A DNA stretch of 64,000 nucleotides, from positions 5,500,152-5,564,151 of the forward strand of contig NC_031498.1 of assembly GCF_000237925.1 (NCBI RefSeq), read 5' to 3'. Numbering within the stretch: the stretch's first letter is position 1; each line of letters opens with the position of its first letter. The stretch is from Schistosoma mansoni (Eukaryota > Platyhelminthes > Trematoda > Strigeidida > Schistosomatidae). The translations under genes were made by a program, and so were the position numbers. Positions 36,070 through 51,600 of this stretch are shown piece after piece. Under the pieces are notes generated by a model. The model saw only the letters and a program-made list of their open reading frames with translations, did no database searches and had not been told where the DNA came from.

Positions 36070-39000
36070 GAGACCGAAGTTTGTGATGTTGACTAAATAG
36101 AGTTTTGTAAGTACATCTCACAAACAGTACAAAAGTCAATATTATTTACGCTGCCACAAAGGTTAATAATATGAACTATGTAATATGTGACTAAATTTTA
36201 AAGTGATCATTAAATCAACTGATAAATGAAATGAAAGAAACGGAAAATATGTAGAAATACAATCTACAATGAAAATAGAGATTGGGAAATCAATCAGATT
36301 AAGAATATTCAATATCTTATCTGTTTAGAGCGAAAACAACAACAACAACAATAACACAAGTATCAGATAGAATCTTAATGGATGAATTAATTTTTCAATA
36401 ACGAAAGATAAAACAATAATAACCAGTAAGAATTGAACAAACTAAACATCATTCTATTGAAAATTGAATAAATGCTTTAAAGAAAATCTATTTTTCGAGG
36501 AGTATTGATTGTAGATGGGGATAATAAGTAGAAAGATCGATTAATCAATCATACGGAATACACATAAACATAATGAAATAGTGAGATGAATTACAGAGTG
36601 CATGCGTAATCAACTTTAAGCTAACATTAAAACTGTAATACTGAAATTTACATGAACTCACCATGTATCATATAGTTGTATGTAAAATTTCATAAGTAAA
36701 CATGATTAAGAAATAGGAAAATTAAAGAAAATCAATGAATAACGATAATATTATACTAAGATATATTTTTTGTGTAACAGGATGTTACTAAATGCAAACG
36801 AATATATTTAGGGGATACTTGTAATGTGTTATACACTTGTTATATTGTTTGATATTTGTTCTACATAGAGGGTAGTGACGGATTAAATTTGAAAACTTTT
36901 GGCTTTTTTATTTTGTTTAAAAAGTATTGATTTGATCGGTTTGTAATGATTATTTTCTCTGAATAGGTTGTCTATGCCAATCTACGTGTCAATTTCAAAG
37001 TTGTCCGTCGTTTTGAATGATCAGCTATTTTGCATAAATATTTTATATACGAATCTTTGTGATTTCACATAAAATTGAAATGACAGAAAGTTTCACTCTA
37101 ATAAGCTTTTAACAGTTTCCTTCGGAAATAGTATACTAACAAATGATTTCTGAAAGTAGTTTAATTTGACATGGGTTGGATTATCCAGCTGTTGATATTT
37201 TAAAATAAAATTTGATCAATCTTGATTGGTATACGTGAATTATGCATAGATCGCCTTTATATAGCTATTATGACACATATTAGTATAGAATAAGTAGGAT
37301 ATAGCTAAAGTGAAATTCAGGAAGCAGGTATCCTTTGTTTTAAGGGGATAAGCCAATCCTAGTGAGCGGCTATCTGGACCAAAAGGATAATGCGATGGGG
37401 TTTACAACACACGGTACTGGATTCTAGTCCTGGGATGAACATCAACTATGGAAAACAGGTACATCCAGCTGAAGAGCCCCAAAAAGGACGAAACGCGCGT
37501 CCTCGATCCCACTGCTAGTGACATTCTATCTATTCTATACTAATTTCTAAAAAATATTAACGGGCTCTAATATTTGAAATAGATATGGGCGGAGGCAGAG
37601 ATTATGACCATTGTGAATTTATACTGCCAATCTGAAATCACCACTTTCATGGTTCCGAAGGTGTGCATCTTATTGTTCAGATTCGACAATATTTTTGGTT
37701 GATAAGGTAGAGAGGGTAACGAGATCTACAAATCTGGCGCCCTTCAAAAATCATTTCCGTAAAATTCTGGCATTCTCTTATAGTTATTATGTAATTCCCA
37801 AACTACTCGAATGACCATTATGCACTAAGATCTATCAGGTATGTTAAATAGGAGGGTGGAATTGATTTAATTATTATATAGCGTTTAGTTAAAATACTTC
37901 GAAAAATAATTTTCGGAAACCATGCCAGTCATCACACATTGATAATTTCTAGTGGTAACTGTTATATTCCGTGGAGAATTATGAATGGTAACTCTGAGGA
38001 CTATTTATGGACTAATGTGATATGTATGTATATATGTATGATTAATCCGATTGATAAATCACTGCTTTCCAATTGGCGGTCATATAACGTCATAGATTAA
38101 CTGGGCACTCAAGCAATCTATATAACAGTAACAACACGAAAAAAGCCTTCCATTAGGTAAGTGAACCTCTTAATTCTACATGGAGTGCAAGGCTACTCAG
38201 GCCTAAAAAAAAGCGAACCTCCTTCGTCATTTTCCAACTTGCGGCAAACTGTACAACAATAATTCGACTGCATAAGTAGGGAAGAGCCTCATATTGGGAA
38301 AATGACAACCACCTATTAGTATTTGATTCTCGCTACCAGTCTATATTAGCAAAAATACAGAATTGGCTGAATTATTTGTCACTTAATCTACGATCATATA
38401 ACTTACCTTTTTACATTTTTTCTTATTTATCCTAAGTTGCATAGTCAATATGTAGAAATATGTGCAATAATGAAAAGCTTTACAGTTTGTATGACCGTAA
38501 AGTATAGTGGACTGTGATGAAGCGAAACTGTGTTTCGAACTTTGGAGATAATTGACAAAAATTAGTCAAGTGAATGTACAATCAAGTATTATTTGTCATA
38601 TTTAAATATAAATAATTCAATTTGATGCAAGTACCTTCATTTGTTAACTGTTCACTTAAAAGGTAAGATATTAACAAAGCACTTTGCTAACCAAGTTTAA
38701 GAGCAACAACTAGGTGTATACAACTACAGGGTACTACAATTAAAGGAAACCACAAACAAGAGATCAGATTATTAGAGATTTATGTCGTTAGAACTAGGTT
38801 ATCGCTAGTTTAACCGTAGAACTCTCTAAAGTCAGAGGTTTAACTAACCAAATAAACACTATTATATAAACGAAATCTAGGTTCGAGGAGGGAGTACCTA
38901 GTTGATTGACTAAAAAGCATCTAAGATAGATGTGATTTTCAAATCTCAGATAAATTACAGGATACGTATAACATCTAGTCGTTGAATTTTTATCGAGAAA

Positions 39001-39601
39001 CTAGAATAACATATAGTTCACCTATTATGTTATAAAAAATATTTTAAAAAAACCCTTAGCAGATTAATATCTATATTCAATTAAAAATAACACGTGAAAT
39101 CATCTTGTTAATGTTTTACCAAAGGAGATTGTTTTTGAGATGATAACTTTGGCTAGTACCACAAAATGTTTTATTTATTTATAATACACAAGACTGTTTG
39201 GTAAGACAGGGTGTGATCTAAATACAAGCGGGTAGGTTTTTAAGAGGGACATTTCTCGAGTCTCCGATCCACGGTTTGGTCCACAAGCTAGTGGAGTAAA
39301 GAGAAGGGATGGGATCCCTTGGGAAACGGTGACCACAGTATGTTATTCGTTCAGTCTATACTAGGTAAACCTTCTGTATTCATTACAAGTGTTGATATTT
39401 TTTGGAAGCAGATATTTTTAGAAAATGGGAACAATACTAGCGGAATTACTTGGTAAAAAACCTCAACTTTGATTATAAGTCATTTACAGTGACATTTAAA
39501 AACCTAGAGTTGTAATGAAACGGATATTATAAAAAATTTGAACTAGTTTTTAGAAATATCTGTAATTTTAATTTTTTTGTATAATTACTGAGTAACTACA
39601 T

Positions 39602-39671
<70 letters not shown>

Positions 39672-40664
39672 CATTTATTTATTTAAGTTTCCGGTTAACC
39701 CATTGACTACAGTTATACGATTTATTATAGCTAATTTGTTACCAACCGACTACTTACAGTGTGATGCGGTATACAGACATTGATTTAATGGGATAAAAAA
39801 TTGGCCGAATCAATACATCATTTAGAAGGGTTTTTTTAACTGTTCACTAATGAAAGTACGGATTTATCTGCTAGGATAATGAATGGTGAGGTGTCTGTAT
39901 TCACTATTCAACAACAGAAAAAGGAGCATTTTCCCCAAAATATCAGGTCGTAACACTTTGACTATTATATTGTTCTAGTAATCAGGAAGCAATAAATCTA
40001 AAACTAGCCAACCTTAGAGTTTTAACTAGAATTTCGGGTTGAAGATTTTCTATGAATAGTAAGTACAAGCATGTATTAGCAGTAAGAACATATGCAAACA
40101 TATATATCCACCAATTACTACGGACACTTTTTAAATATAGTTATGAAGCGGATTAAAACGCTAGTCTCAAACACAGTCCATATTCCCTTGAATAAAACAG
40201 TTCAGTTATTAGAGACATGGTTTTCCAAACTACCAGTAAAATATTAGACAGTAAATGCCAAATACCTAAAGAACAAACTGATGAAAGAAGAACATAAGAA
40301 AAGGCGGATAATATGATTCGAAATGTCTAATAATAATAGTAATAATGATAATATTTGACGAAATCGAATCTAAAATCATTTAATCAGTGAAATACTCGGG
40401 TACTAGTACTAAACCCGTAATCTGGAAGTAATGTTTCCAAATCGCAAGTTTAATAATTATCCCCGGATAATAACAAACATGAATTAGCGAAAGGAGGTTA
40501 GTTGAAATCGTACACCAATTTCACGAATAAAATAAGAGAAAATCAATTGAACTGATTAGGAAATGTAGAAAAAAGTCTACGATGCAGAACAAGGTAAACA
40601 GCAGTAAGTCCCGGAAGATTAACACTAGTTAAAGTACATTTAAAAACTATAATAACAATAATAA

Positions 40665-40711
<47 letters not shown>

Positions 40712-43700
40712 CTAAAGTTCAGGCCAAGATTGTATGAAGGATGTAGTTTTGAATAGCTTAAAGCGTTTTATGATAACTTTAGTATATAGAACCATACCAT
40801 CGACTAAAAACAAAGAACGAAAAGAACACAAAAGAACTTGTGATTTCAAAAGAGAATTTGACCTAGAATAGTTTGTTCATTAATTCATAGTTTGCATAGT
40901 TACGTAATCGATAATGAATGAAACAAAATAATAGCACTTCATAATTCTGATAAATTATAAGTAATATAGCGAGATTAAGTACTTAAGCTAGGTATTGAGG
41001 AGAACAAACAACTCACGATGACACTTGAGTTTTTAATTCGGATTGATATTTATTCTAGGAGAGGAATATACATCTTTCAAAAAGAAAATGAGGTATGTAT
41101 TTCAATTTTTAAGTATGATGATGAAACATTAAACTAACAAGTACAAATTTTTTTTTCCAATAACTCTGAAATAGTTTACCGAAAATGTATTGCCTACACT
41201 CAACGTTCACAATTTTACACATCCGGGATTGTAATACTGACTGAAATCATGAGAAATACTTGAATGTATGTTAATTTATAGTCATAGAGATGTTCTGCAA
41301 AGAACACTGATGAAATGTCACAGGAAATTGATGAACACCTTTAGACGAGTTTCGACTTGAATAGTATTCAAAGTAATTCCAACTCAAATACGAAGAAAAA
41401 TGCTTTCTGTTTTTCAGTGGCTGATTAAGACTTGATAATTTTTGATTACTTTGCTAAATGATACAACCCCACTTTCTATTCAATACTTGAATGTTATTTA
41501 AGACAAGGAATTGAAGTGTTTGAAGTAAAATCCTATCAATCATCAACCTTTATTTGATCATTTGAGAAAAAGCACCAAAGGACAACTAATACAATCCTAG
41601 TTATTATATACCGAACAATACTTAACAGAAGAAATTATGCAAATGATGAATATATCTTTCTAACCTGTGCAAAATCCACTTCATGATTTGACAATCGAAA
41701 CCACGTTAATTGAATGTGTAATGAACCAGTTTTTACCCCTTCTAATGAGGACCACTAAATGTATGAAAAAAATATTTTTAAGAAGAGATAAACGGAGAAA
41801 TCATTAACTTCTTACATATAGAAGAATGAGAACTAGGAAAACTTTTAATATTTTCCGAGTGTTAAACATTTGCTACGAATAGATAAATAGTTTTAACAAT
41901 ATTTTAATGGCAAATACAAAACTGATAATTTTCAGGCTGTTCTGATGTATTCAAGCGATAAGACGCAGTGAGTGTAGTGTAGGGATGAGATTGAATTAAT
42001 GGTGATGAATCTTTAGCCAATTCTTAGTGTTATATCCCTTGGGGAATTATGAATGTTAACTCTGAGGACTATTTATGGACCAATGTGATATGTATATTTC
42101 CTATTGTATAATTGTTAAGTAACTAAACTATTCGTATTCGTGTTCCTCTTATTATGAGCTTTATTTTGACCTATAGACTATCATTATACGATTTAACATT
42201 CTTGAGTTACCCTATTTCATTAATTACTGTTCCCCCTATTCATAGCCACATTTTGCTAGCTTCGATTGACTCATGATTTCGACTTTGAAATATACTGAAA
42301 TCTCCACAAATCCCCTTCTGATTATAATCATATGCTCACTAGTGACTGACTTCAAGATACATGTCCTGGAGTTCTAGTGGGAAGCAGTGACCAGTGGAGT
42401 TCAACCACGTCTGTTGTGAGATAACAACTCACTGAAGGCAATTGGTGAAGTGTCGCTCATAATTCGTGGATCAGTTGAAGTTAGACATTAACACCGTTGG
42501 ATGCCGGCTCAGTGGTCTATCGGTTAAGGGCTCTGGCTCGTAACTGGTAGGTCCTGGGTTCGAATCCCGCTCGCGAGAGCGGGTCCGTGGATGCGCACTG
42601 CTGAGGAGTCCCATAGTAGGACGAAACGGCCGTCCAGTGCTTCCAGGTTTTTGATGGTGGTCTAGCTTCAATTGACTCATGATTTCAACTTTGAAAGATA
42701 TATCATTTGATTTACTTTATGTTGACAAATATATATTATTTACTCATTTGCTGAGTACAGATTTGTGTACTTGATTTGTAAGTTGCACTGCTAGTGTGAC
42801 GGCTAGTGATATTACCCGGGTGGCCTATCTGAAATAGGTAGAGTTGGGTTTGAAACTAAGATTGTTTATCTCAATGTTTTAAACTATCTAGCCGTATTTT
42901 TTGTGAGGCCTAATGATGAGAAGAAACTTTTTATTATAAAGCAATAATCAGTTAAAGTCATTCAATTAATAGCTTTCTATAATGGGACGCTACTATGTCT
43001 TATATGAAGAAACGTATGCTACAAGTCAAAAGTCTGTAAATACTAATGAGAAGTTCAGAATAACTGAGTCTGACTTATTTGTCTGTATAGTATATCTTTG
43101 CGATTGGTGATAGTAATTACGCTGACTGATAAAGACAGTCATAGTTTATCAATCCAATCATTAACTGGCAAATTTAAATCAGTCAGTGATATTGTAGGGT
43201 TTACAATGAGTTAAACTGCCGAGTGAAGCACTACAAAGTAGAGAAACAGGAAGTACTACAGGATGGAGAGGTGTTGAAAGAACTACATCGTCTGTCATAT
43301 TTTACAGAGATAGATGGTTTGGTACTGTACGCATTTGAAGGCTAGTAAGGTATTTGTTGACATACTATGATACAAAACCACTATGAAGCTATCATAATTT
43401 TATGTACCAAATAAAATCTTTTAATGAGTGATTTGGTTTGGAATAGTGTGTTAATTCTTAAGGTGGATCAAAATGGAGGATCGATCATGTTATATGTTAT
43501 ATACACAAGGGTGAAAGCGTTTGAAAAGTATAAACTGCCGAGAAGTTATAGCTTAACTGTAAAATCTATAACTTCTTTTGACCTTCAAGTATTTAAATAA
43601 ATAATCTAAAGTGCTGAATTGATTTTTCAGTCGCAAATTCAGTAAATTAAGGATAATTCATATTAAAACATAATGATTCCTAATTAAATCATCTAATGAG

Positions 43701-45658
43701 AAAATCTGTTTGTCATAATTTTTACTTAATAGTTAATCAACAGAATAAATAATGTATGTTACTGTTAACAATCAATGTAGAGGCCGTGAACCTTTGAATT
43801 GCACAAATGGACATGATTAAACAAGTTCTATGTGTACTTTTATGATTTTTTTTTATATAGACTTCGATACTTAATGTACATGAAAGATATATGTACATCT
43901 TTCTTGACAAATCTTAGGAGGCTATAATACTGTAACTAGTTCCTAGTTGCTTTGTAGATACCATCTGAGCAAATCCGATCATCTAAGCTAGTATGGAGAT
44001 GGAAAATAATGATTCAGTATTATAACAAGTAATCTTCAACATCAATAGTTCAATCGAATTCCGCGACATTTGTCTAGTATTCAAAAAATGAATAAAATTC
44101 ATATAGTGACTTTGTATGTGGTAAACATACTAGATTTTTTAGTGTCAAAATTGTGCCTAATATCTACACGTCAATCAGAAAAGTTATAAGAGTAGTTTTT
44201 GTGGAGATTTCCAAACACAACATGATTTAAGTTAGAAAATCGTTGAATTTCAAGAACCATTTTGTTCTAGTTTGAAACTCTGAAGCAATGACCGCCCATA
44301 ACTTTCATGTGAGACGGAACTTACTAACATCGGGTTTGATGACTAACGCAATATTTTTTGACTATTAAACATGAATTCAAGAGTAAGTACTTTTAACGCT
44401 ACTCAATTTATGATAATAGCTCAATACTAACAAAAATTGTCATCAGTGAGTTAGTTCGAGGCATTTGGGACAGATATAATCTTTTTCTATTTATAACAAA
44501 CACAGACTTTGTTAATCGGTTCATACACTTACCGTATCTATTTCACCTTCACTGACTACCGACTCAACTGGTATCGAAGTACTACATTGAAATGATAAAT
44601 TTAAAACACATAAGGTAGTTATATAAAAGAATAGATTAAAATATAAGTAGATGAAAACGACGGTTGATATTGTGTCCAATACAGTGATATGAAATATTTC
44701 ACTTTAAATAAAAATACCTGATGTTCAACTATAATATATTTCGTTTACTCAATACTGTGTGAACGAGAAAGTAAGTTTGAGACTGCGATAAGATGGGATC
44801 GATTAATTACACATAGTACTGGTTAGGTGACTAGCAGCAGATAATGAGACGGCTAAACAGCTACTTTTTTGTACTCGATAAAGTGAGTGTGTATGTTTAT
44901 CAGAAAAATACAAATGAAAGCTACATTAATCAATAGTTTAACTTATTTACAATCCCATTATTAAGAAAAGAGGAAAAGAATTTTATGTAGATTATAGCTA
45001 TGGTGATAACTTTAGTACATTAACCTAGAAAGACGGCATCAAAACATACAATTTTACATAGAAAGGAAACCTTAAAAACCTCAAAAATAACAGCCTCATT
45101 AATTTAATATGCCGTAAAAATTACTGTATCGACAGATCATCAAAGCCAATTATTTATTTATGGAGTTGTATTTGTAGTGTTAGAGGTATGCTCTAACCTG
45201 ATAGCTTTTAAGGCTTGATAGGTTGTAAAAATGTGGTACCTGTGAAAATCAGACATTTTCATCTTCGTCTGGATAACCCCGATCGAATCAAGTATTCGAA
45301 AAAAAACACCTACGAATGAGCTGCATATAAAAACAATCGACTGGTCAATGAGTTATGGTTAATGTCGCATTTGTCTAGTCCTTTTAGAGATGACTGAATT
45401 CTATAGATCAATTTTCAATGTGGCCACTAGTTTAAGTGATTCGACATCGCGTGCACTATACTGATATGTTATGTGTCACCTTAATTCATAGCCTAAGACG
45501 TTTCCGCTGAGGTGTACATAACCTTGAATGAAATAAAAAAACTGGAGTACTGGATTTTATTTTGATGGCTGAACACTGTATAGATATATTTGCAGTTTTT
45601 GGACCTTACATCGCAGAAGGATTATTCACGAAATTCATATCAAGTTAAAATAAATCTG

Positions 45659-45698
<40 letters not shown>

Positions 45699-48600
45699 TT
45701 TTATCTATCAAGCCATATGAACTATTTGTTTACATAATATACATGTGACGGCACCTTAGTACACAAACCTGTAAGTGGTTGAGAAATGACTACATCTCAT
45801 TCAATTAAAAATAGATATTACTAAACTTTCAGATGATTATATAGTTTTCATCCAATCTTTTACTCTAAAACTAATACAGATTTTCGGCTACAGTGAGCAA
45901 GTTCGGTATAGTGAACGTGTATATGGAAGCAGTAAGTTAAAAGTTTAGTAATTTGAGGTTTGGTGTTCTGTTAAAAGAGATGAAACTTTTTTTAAGTTAA
46001 GACACAAAAATAAGGAATAATGAAAAGTTTTAACAACGATGTAGCTAACAAAGAGACTATTTTTCTTCCTACTGTACGCTTGTTTTTAGAAATAAATTAA
46101 TGTACAGTACGCAAACTGTAAATCAAAGTTGGTTGAGAAAATTATTTATCGGCAATTTATTTGGAAAGCACAAGATTGAAAACATCACAGGTTATTATCA
46201 TTCTAGGCCAAGTTGGACAGTGTCCAGCAGTGGAATCCAGGACGTGCATTTCGTCCCAACTGGGACTCGTCGGCTGGCTTTACCCGCATCTACTGGCCAC
46301 TCTTCATCTCTGCTTAAAATGCTTGTGACTTAAGAGAGCTACTGAAGCAATTCTTAGAGGATGCACTTATGTGAAGAGAAACCAATCATAGTTCAGACCA
46401 GAAAGGTTGCATATTGATGCTTTAAAAAATTAATTTACGTCTAAGCTTTTTTTGTCTTAATTCATATATGTGCATAAAGAGATGGAAGTCAAGGTGATTA
46501 ATTCAGTAGAATATTTGTATGCAAACGATCAATGGCGGAGTGACTTGCTGATTTGCTTATTATCAACTTATTTGTTGACTTGTATACTTTGTTATATATT
46601 TTATTTTATGTTATGTCCTAATTTACAATTAAAACAAGCAAATAAGAATTCCAAAATGGTTTTGTTTCCATAGGAATGTCTAGTGTTTATATGATGACAG
46701 AACTTCAGAAAACTTTAGACTACGACAGAATTTGAATTAACAAGCTGTAAACTGTAGCTTTGACGCTACAATGATGTAGATAAAATTGATCGTCTCTAGC
46801 TTGTGCTATGGCAATCTTATAGGTCACATGTCATTATTTTTGAATTCAGGTAACCCACTTCAGGCATATTAATTATTGAGTAATATTCATTCTGAGTAGG
46901 TATAGATGAAAAAAATTGAAATCATTTCGCATCTTTCAGCTACTAAAACCAGACAGTCAATTTTTTTAAAGCAAAAGAAAATACTTACCAACCTAAATAA
47001 TCATCTTTGTTCCCTTGGTCTTTATCGTATACTTCAAATGTTACTGACTGACCATGACAAATGTCGACGATTGACTAAATGGAATGTATTTAAAAAGAAA
47101 AGTAAATAGTATCTAAATGGTCAAATTGAAGACAACATAATTAAAAAATGAAATTAATGACGAAAACATTTAATAATTCGTGATCTGTTAAATAAACGAA
47201 AGTTAATATAGAGAGATGTGTTGCATTCTAATAAGTCTACTTAATATGAATAAACTGTTGACGTCCAGGGGAAAATTGGGAAACTAGTTTACGGAATAGT
47301 TGTTTATTCGAAATACATTCTCAGGAATCGGCATAGGTAATAAAACTATGAAAGGTTTTTCGCTAAACGATTTTTGTCCCTTTTGTATTCAGTATGATCA
47401 AATACATCCCCTCAAATAACTCATAATCGCATATTCAACACATTACTTATCTACACCCATTATTCCTCGTGGGATCACACCTTCACCTCCAGAGTCTTTT
47501 CCTAATTTCCTCTTCAAATGGATGATGGTTTGTTTTCTCCCACAGTACGTTGTTGCTGAAGGTATCTGGCCAATGAACATTAACTATCTAGTGTAGACAA
47601 TTGTTTGGAAATATTTGTACATTTTTGATGATGGTTGTGATAGTTCTCCAAGTTTCAGGTCTGTACAGTAGAACTGTCTTGGGAATTCGTATTGGAGATT
47701 CTGATTTCGATATTGGTTGACAGTTGTCTTGAGTTCCATATGTTCCTCAATTGTAGGAATGCTGTCCTTGCTTTGCCAATCCTTGTGTTTACGTCTGCAT
47801 TAGATCCTCCTTGTTTATCAATGGTGTTGACGAGGTACGTGGAAGTTTCCACCACTTCCATTGCTTCTTCATCAAGTATGGTTTAGATGGTACCTTCTGC
47901 GTTGTATATTGGGATATTGTTTCTTCCTTGTTTATGTTAAGGCCTACTGATGATAGGACTGCTGCTAAACTGGCTGTTTTGATCTGCACTTCTTCGTACG
48001 TATGGGATAGAAGAGCCAGGTCAGCTCCGAAATCCAAATCGTCTAGTTGTGTCTAAGCTATAATTATATATATGTATATATATATATATATATATATCAT
48101 TTACTATCCTCAACAAAATATCAGTCAAAATGACTTTTATATATTATTATAAATATCTCGATGAAGCGGCAAAGGTTGTCACTCTGAGTATGCTCCATTT
48201 TCTAGCACTACTAATGAACCACTAAGTGGTCACTTCCTTTTGGATGCCCACTCACGTTAAATAACTGGAATAATTCATGCGAATCCGCTTTAGTTGACAC
48301 ATAAAGGATGAATGGAAAGTGTTAAATAGATGTCTTGAAAACTGTTGCGAAGTGAGCTACCTAAGTAGTATGTAGCAGGAATTGGAAGTAGAATGTTTAC
48401 CAGCAGAAAATTGAAATAAAAAGAGGAAGAAAAACGAAAAGCAATCGCAATAAGAACTGGATCGGAGGAATGATGAAGTATGTAAACGACAACTCAAAGA
48501 AGATATTCAAATGACATACTTTGTGTAAAATTTTCATATTTTATAAAGCCACTGTGTGATTTCGCATAAAATAATATATAATGGTTTACCGTACCTGAGT

Positions 48601-51600
48601 TCTTGTTCACCACACTGATATCTAGTAAAACACAATTTCTTATAAAACGTCAAGAAAGCAAGCAAAACATATCTTGGGGTATTATGCAAACGTACATGAG
48701 AAAAAAACCAGGTCATAATGTCGAATCAATGAAGTTTGGGGTATGGACGATAAGATCATGACTCGGAATTCGAAGGACCATCAGTCATCAGTTACTTAAT
48801 GTATAATTCGAAGGATACTTACGAAGCTAAGGGCAGGTCTATTGTGTCATCATAGAGTTGTGATGAAAACTATGCGATTGAACAGACAAGCGAGGTGCCT
48901 AATTATTTTGGTGAACGCTATATATTGGTAGTGTAAATCAATATAACCTTCAGAAAAACTTTATTATTTTTTGCAACAATGGTATTTGAATATATATATA
49001 TATATATAAGTAGTTCTAGTAATATGTTTTTAACTTGATAAACCTGTTTGCTCATTGGTCTCAATAGTACAAAGAACTCTCAAAGTTATCCACGACTGAT
49101 GGAAAAAACCTGAAGACATCAATAATATACATTTTTCCTTATCTTGAATGGAAATCTGGACACAGTATATTTTTCTGTTCTGACGAGTAAAATCGATAGA
49201 GGTACAATGGTTCAGCTAGTTTGACCTAGAAAATGAACAGTGATAGAAAGCAGGCAACAGAAACACACCAATAACTTAAGTTGAAACGCTGTACACAAAT
49301 ATGCGCACAGACAAGCGCAAATTAAAGAAAGGAAACATTTTCAGTGTAAGTCACGAAGACTGATCATATTCTAGTGTGAAATCATACACACGTACGATAT
49401 AGTATACGTTCATTATGTAGCAGATAGTTGTTACATTTGTGATGAAAAACAGACACATAGCTATTCAACTTTTGTGGATTGACAGAAAAGTGAGAGAAAT
49501 GAAGGTAATTTATTTCATCTTGATGAAAAGACAATTTCATTAAATGTGCAGACTATTCACCACCGATTCAAACTATAATCCATCAACTCAAGGTTTACAT
49601 ACTATTGATGGTAATCGAAGTCAAATTTCTCATGATTAAGATTTACATGTTTATAGGAAACAAAGAGGATAGTAGTTGAATGTTCATGATCCACAGAAAG
49701 ACGCTAATAGGCCGCAACTGCATCTGCAGTACTTTTGTTTATCTGAAAATGAAGTCCCTAATTGTAACAGTTTTAGGTTCTAGAACGATTAACCAACAAT
49801 TTCAACACAAATAAAGTTAAAAGTGACTGGTTTCATTGACTGATGATATGATTGGGTTTGATTACAACCCTTTATTTTCAACTTAACCTTACTCTGATTA
49901 TTATAACATTGGCAGAGCATTATTATATGTAAGTAAAAATCCCAGCTAAAGATTAGATCCTTTTAATCAAAATCCGTTCACCGAACAAAAGTTTTCTTCG
50001 AAAGATCGACTGGCAGTTTTTGGTTTTATTTAGAGACCACTTATCTTGTAATATTCATTAGTCCTGGTAGGTTGGTGTCTAGTGAAATCTCGACCAGAAT
50101 TCAAACAGCTCGTTTGATTTTTGCCCACTTACAACACTCGTGGTGTGGGAGTAATGTTCATCTACCGATTTAAAAACGAATATAATAAGCGGTAGTTCAT
50201 TCTGTTTTACCATGTGGCTATGAAACGTGACCTATAAGATTAGGGGAGATTTGTAGGTTACTTGTATTTGATCATAAATATCTTCGGGATATAGGTCGTG
50301 TATGCTGAGATCACCGAGTAAGCAGTGTTGACATTAAAAGCAAGGTACTAAATATATATAGTAAGGCGATTGGTAAGATTATGAATAACCATCGACTTAG
50401 GTGGATGGGACATGAGATACGAATGCCGAATCACTATCTGTCATGATGAGAGATAACGGCTAATGTGGAAGTAGATTGAAAAAACGTAGGAGTGACCAGA
50501 AGAAAATTGGTACCAGTACTTGAAATTATTGATTGTTACTTTGTTATGTTGGAAGACGTAAATGACCTGATCCAGGTCTGCGTGATTGCCATGATCAATG
50601 GTTAGAGGCATTGGTAACATAACTCTGAATCGGTCCTAATGGAGATGTATCTAATCAAATCCTGAGTTTCTGGATTATTTGATAGTTTTTATTGCGAAAT
50701 CTAACGTTTTCTTTATAAATCATATCATAGTTACCTGGTCTTTTTTTATAACCACTGATACTATGACTATTACTTCTACTGCTCTGGTATTGGTCTATGT
50801 AATTTTGTCTCGCTGTGTTATCGTGGTGTGACAGCTTGAACTGATGCAGATGTATGCTCGATTATATACTACTTTTGACTCACTGATATGTTTAAAGGCT
50901 ACAGATCCACTTTCATCAGAAGTACTCAATAGAATTCGAATTTTTTTCTTGGAGTGTCATTCAAAACAAAATTGGTCTGGACTCAACGGGGAGGGCAGGG
51001 TGAGAAGCTACTAGATCGAGGACCAATAAAACCTTAGCAGTGAATCAAAGCTGCTGCTACTGGTTGTGGGGTGTCATTGGTTGACTCAGGGTAAAAGTCA
51101 CAGAACTCGATGTTCTGATTGGTAGTTTTGTTATGCGATATTACTCTGAGGCCATAATTCATAACACGCCAATTCTGAAAATATTGGAACACTCGAAAGA
51201 GCAGAGGTTAGTACATCTATTTACAATCCGCCATCGCTGTTTACAATAAACTTTGGAAAATTGAAACAGAATAGACCTACAACATTCGCAGAATATTTAA
51301 CATTGTTGCACTGAAGCCTCTCAAATGAAGCACTAGTTTACGCTACTAGCGGCTTAAGAGATTTAACAGCTGTAGAATATGTTTCTGCTTGTAGGAGATA
51401 TTAAGGGCCAGTGGACCACAGCTTGTGTTAAGAGCAGTGTTTAACAACGGGCACAAACGAAATGAATAACTGGTTTACAAACCAATCGAATAATTCAGAA
51501 AATCCTTATTTTATATCTGACAGTAAAATAATTGGGTAGAGTATATGACAGACCACTTTTGTAAAATACCACAGAACGAAAATGAGTGAAATTCCACCAG

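Noticed and set aside
42500-42580. tRNA gene
   Set aside because: A and B boxes are good, but no complete cloverleaf with paired acceptor arms can be drawn, and the stretch continues into the hammerhead and SINE tail.
42471-42680. 69-codon minus-strand frame
   Set aside because: It is the antisense reading of SINE family 2.
36027-48097. CRISPR-like or satellite array
   Set aside because: The tandem repeats here are simple AT microsatellites; no spaced direct repeats occur.
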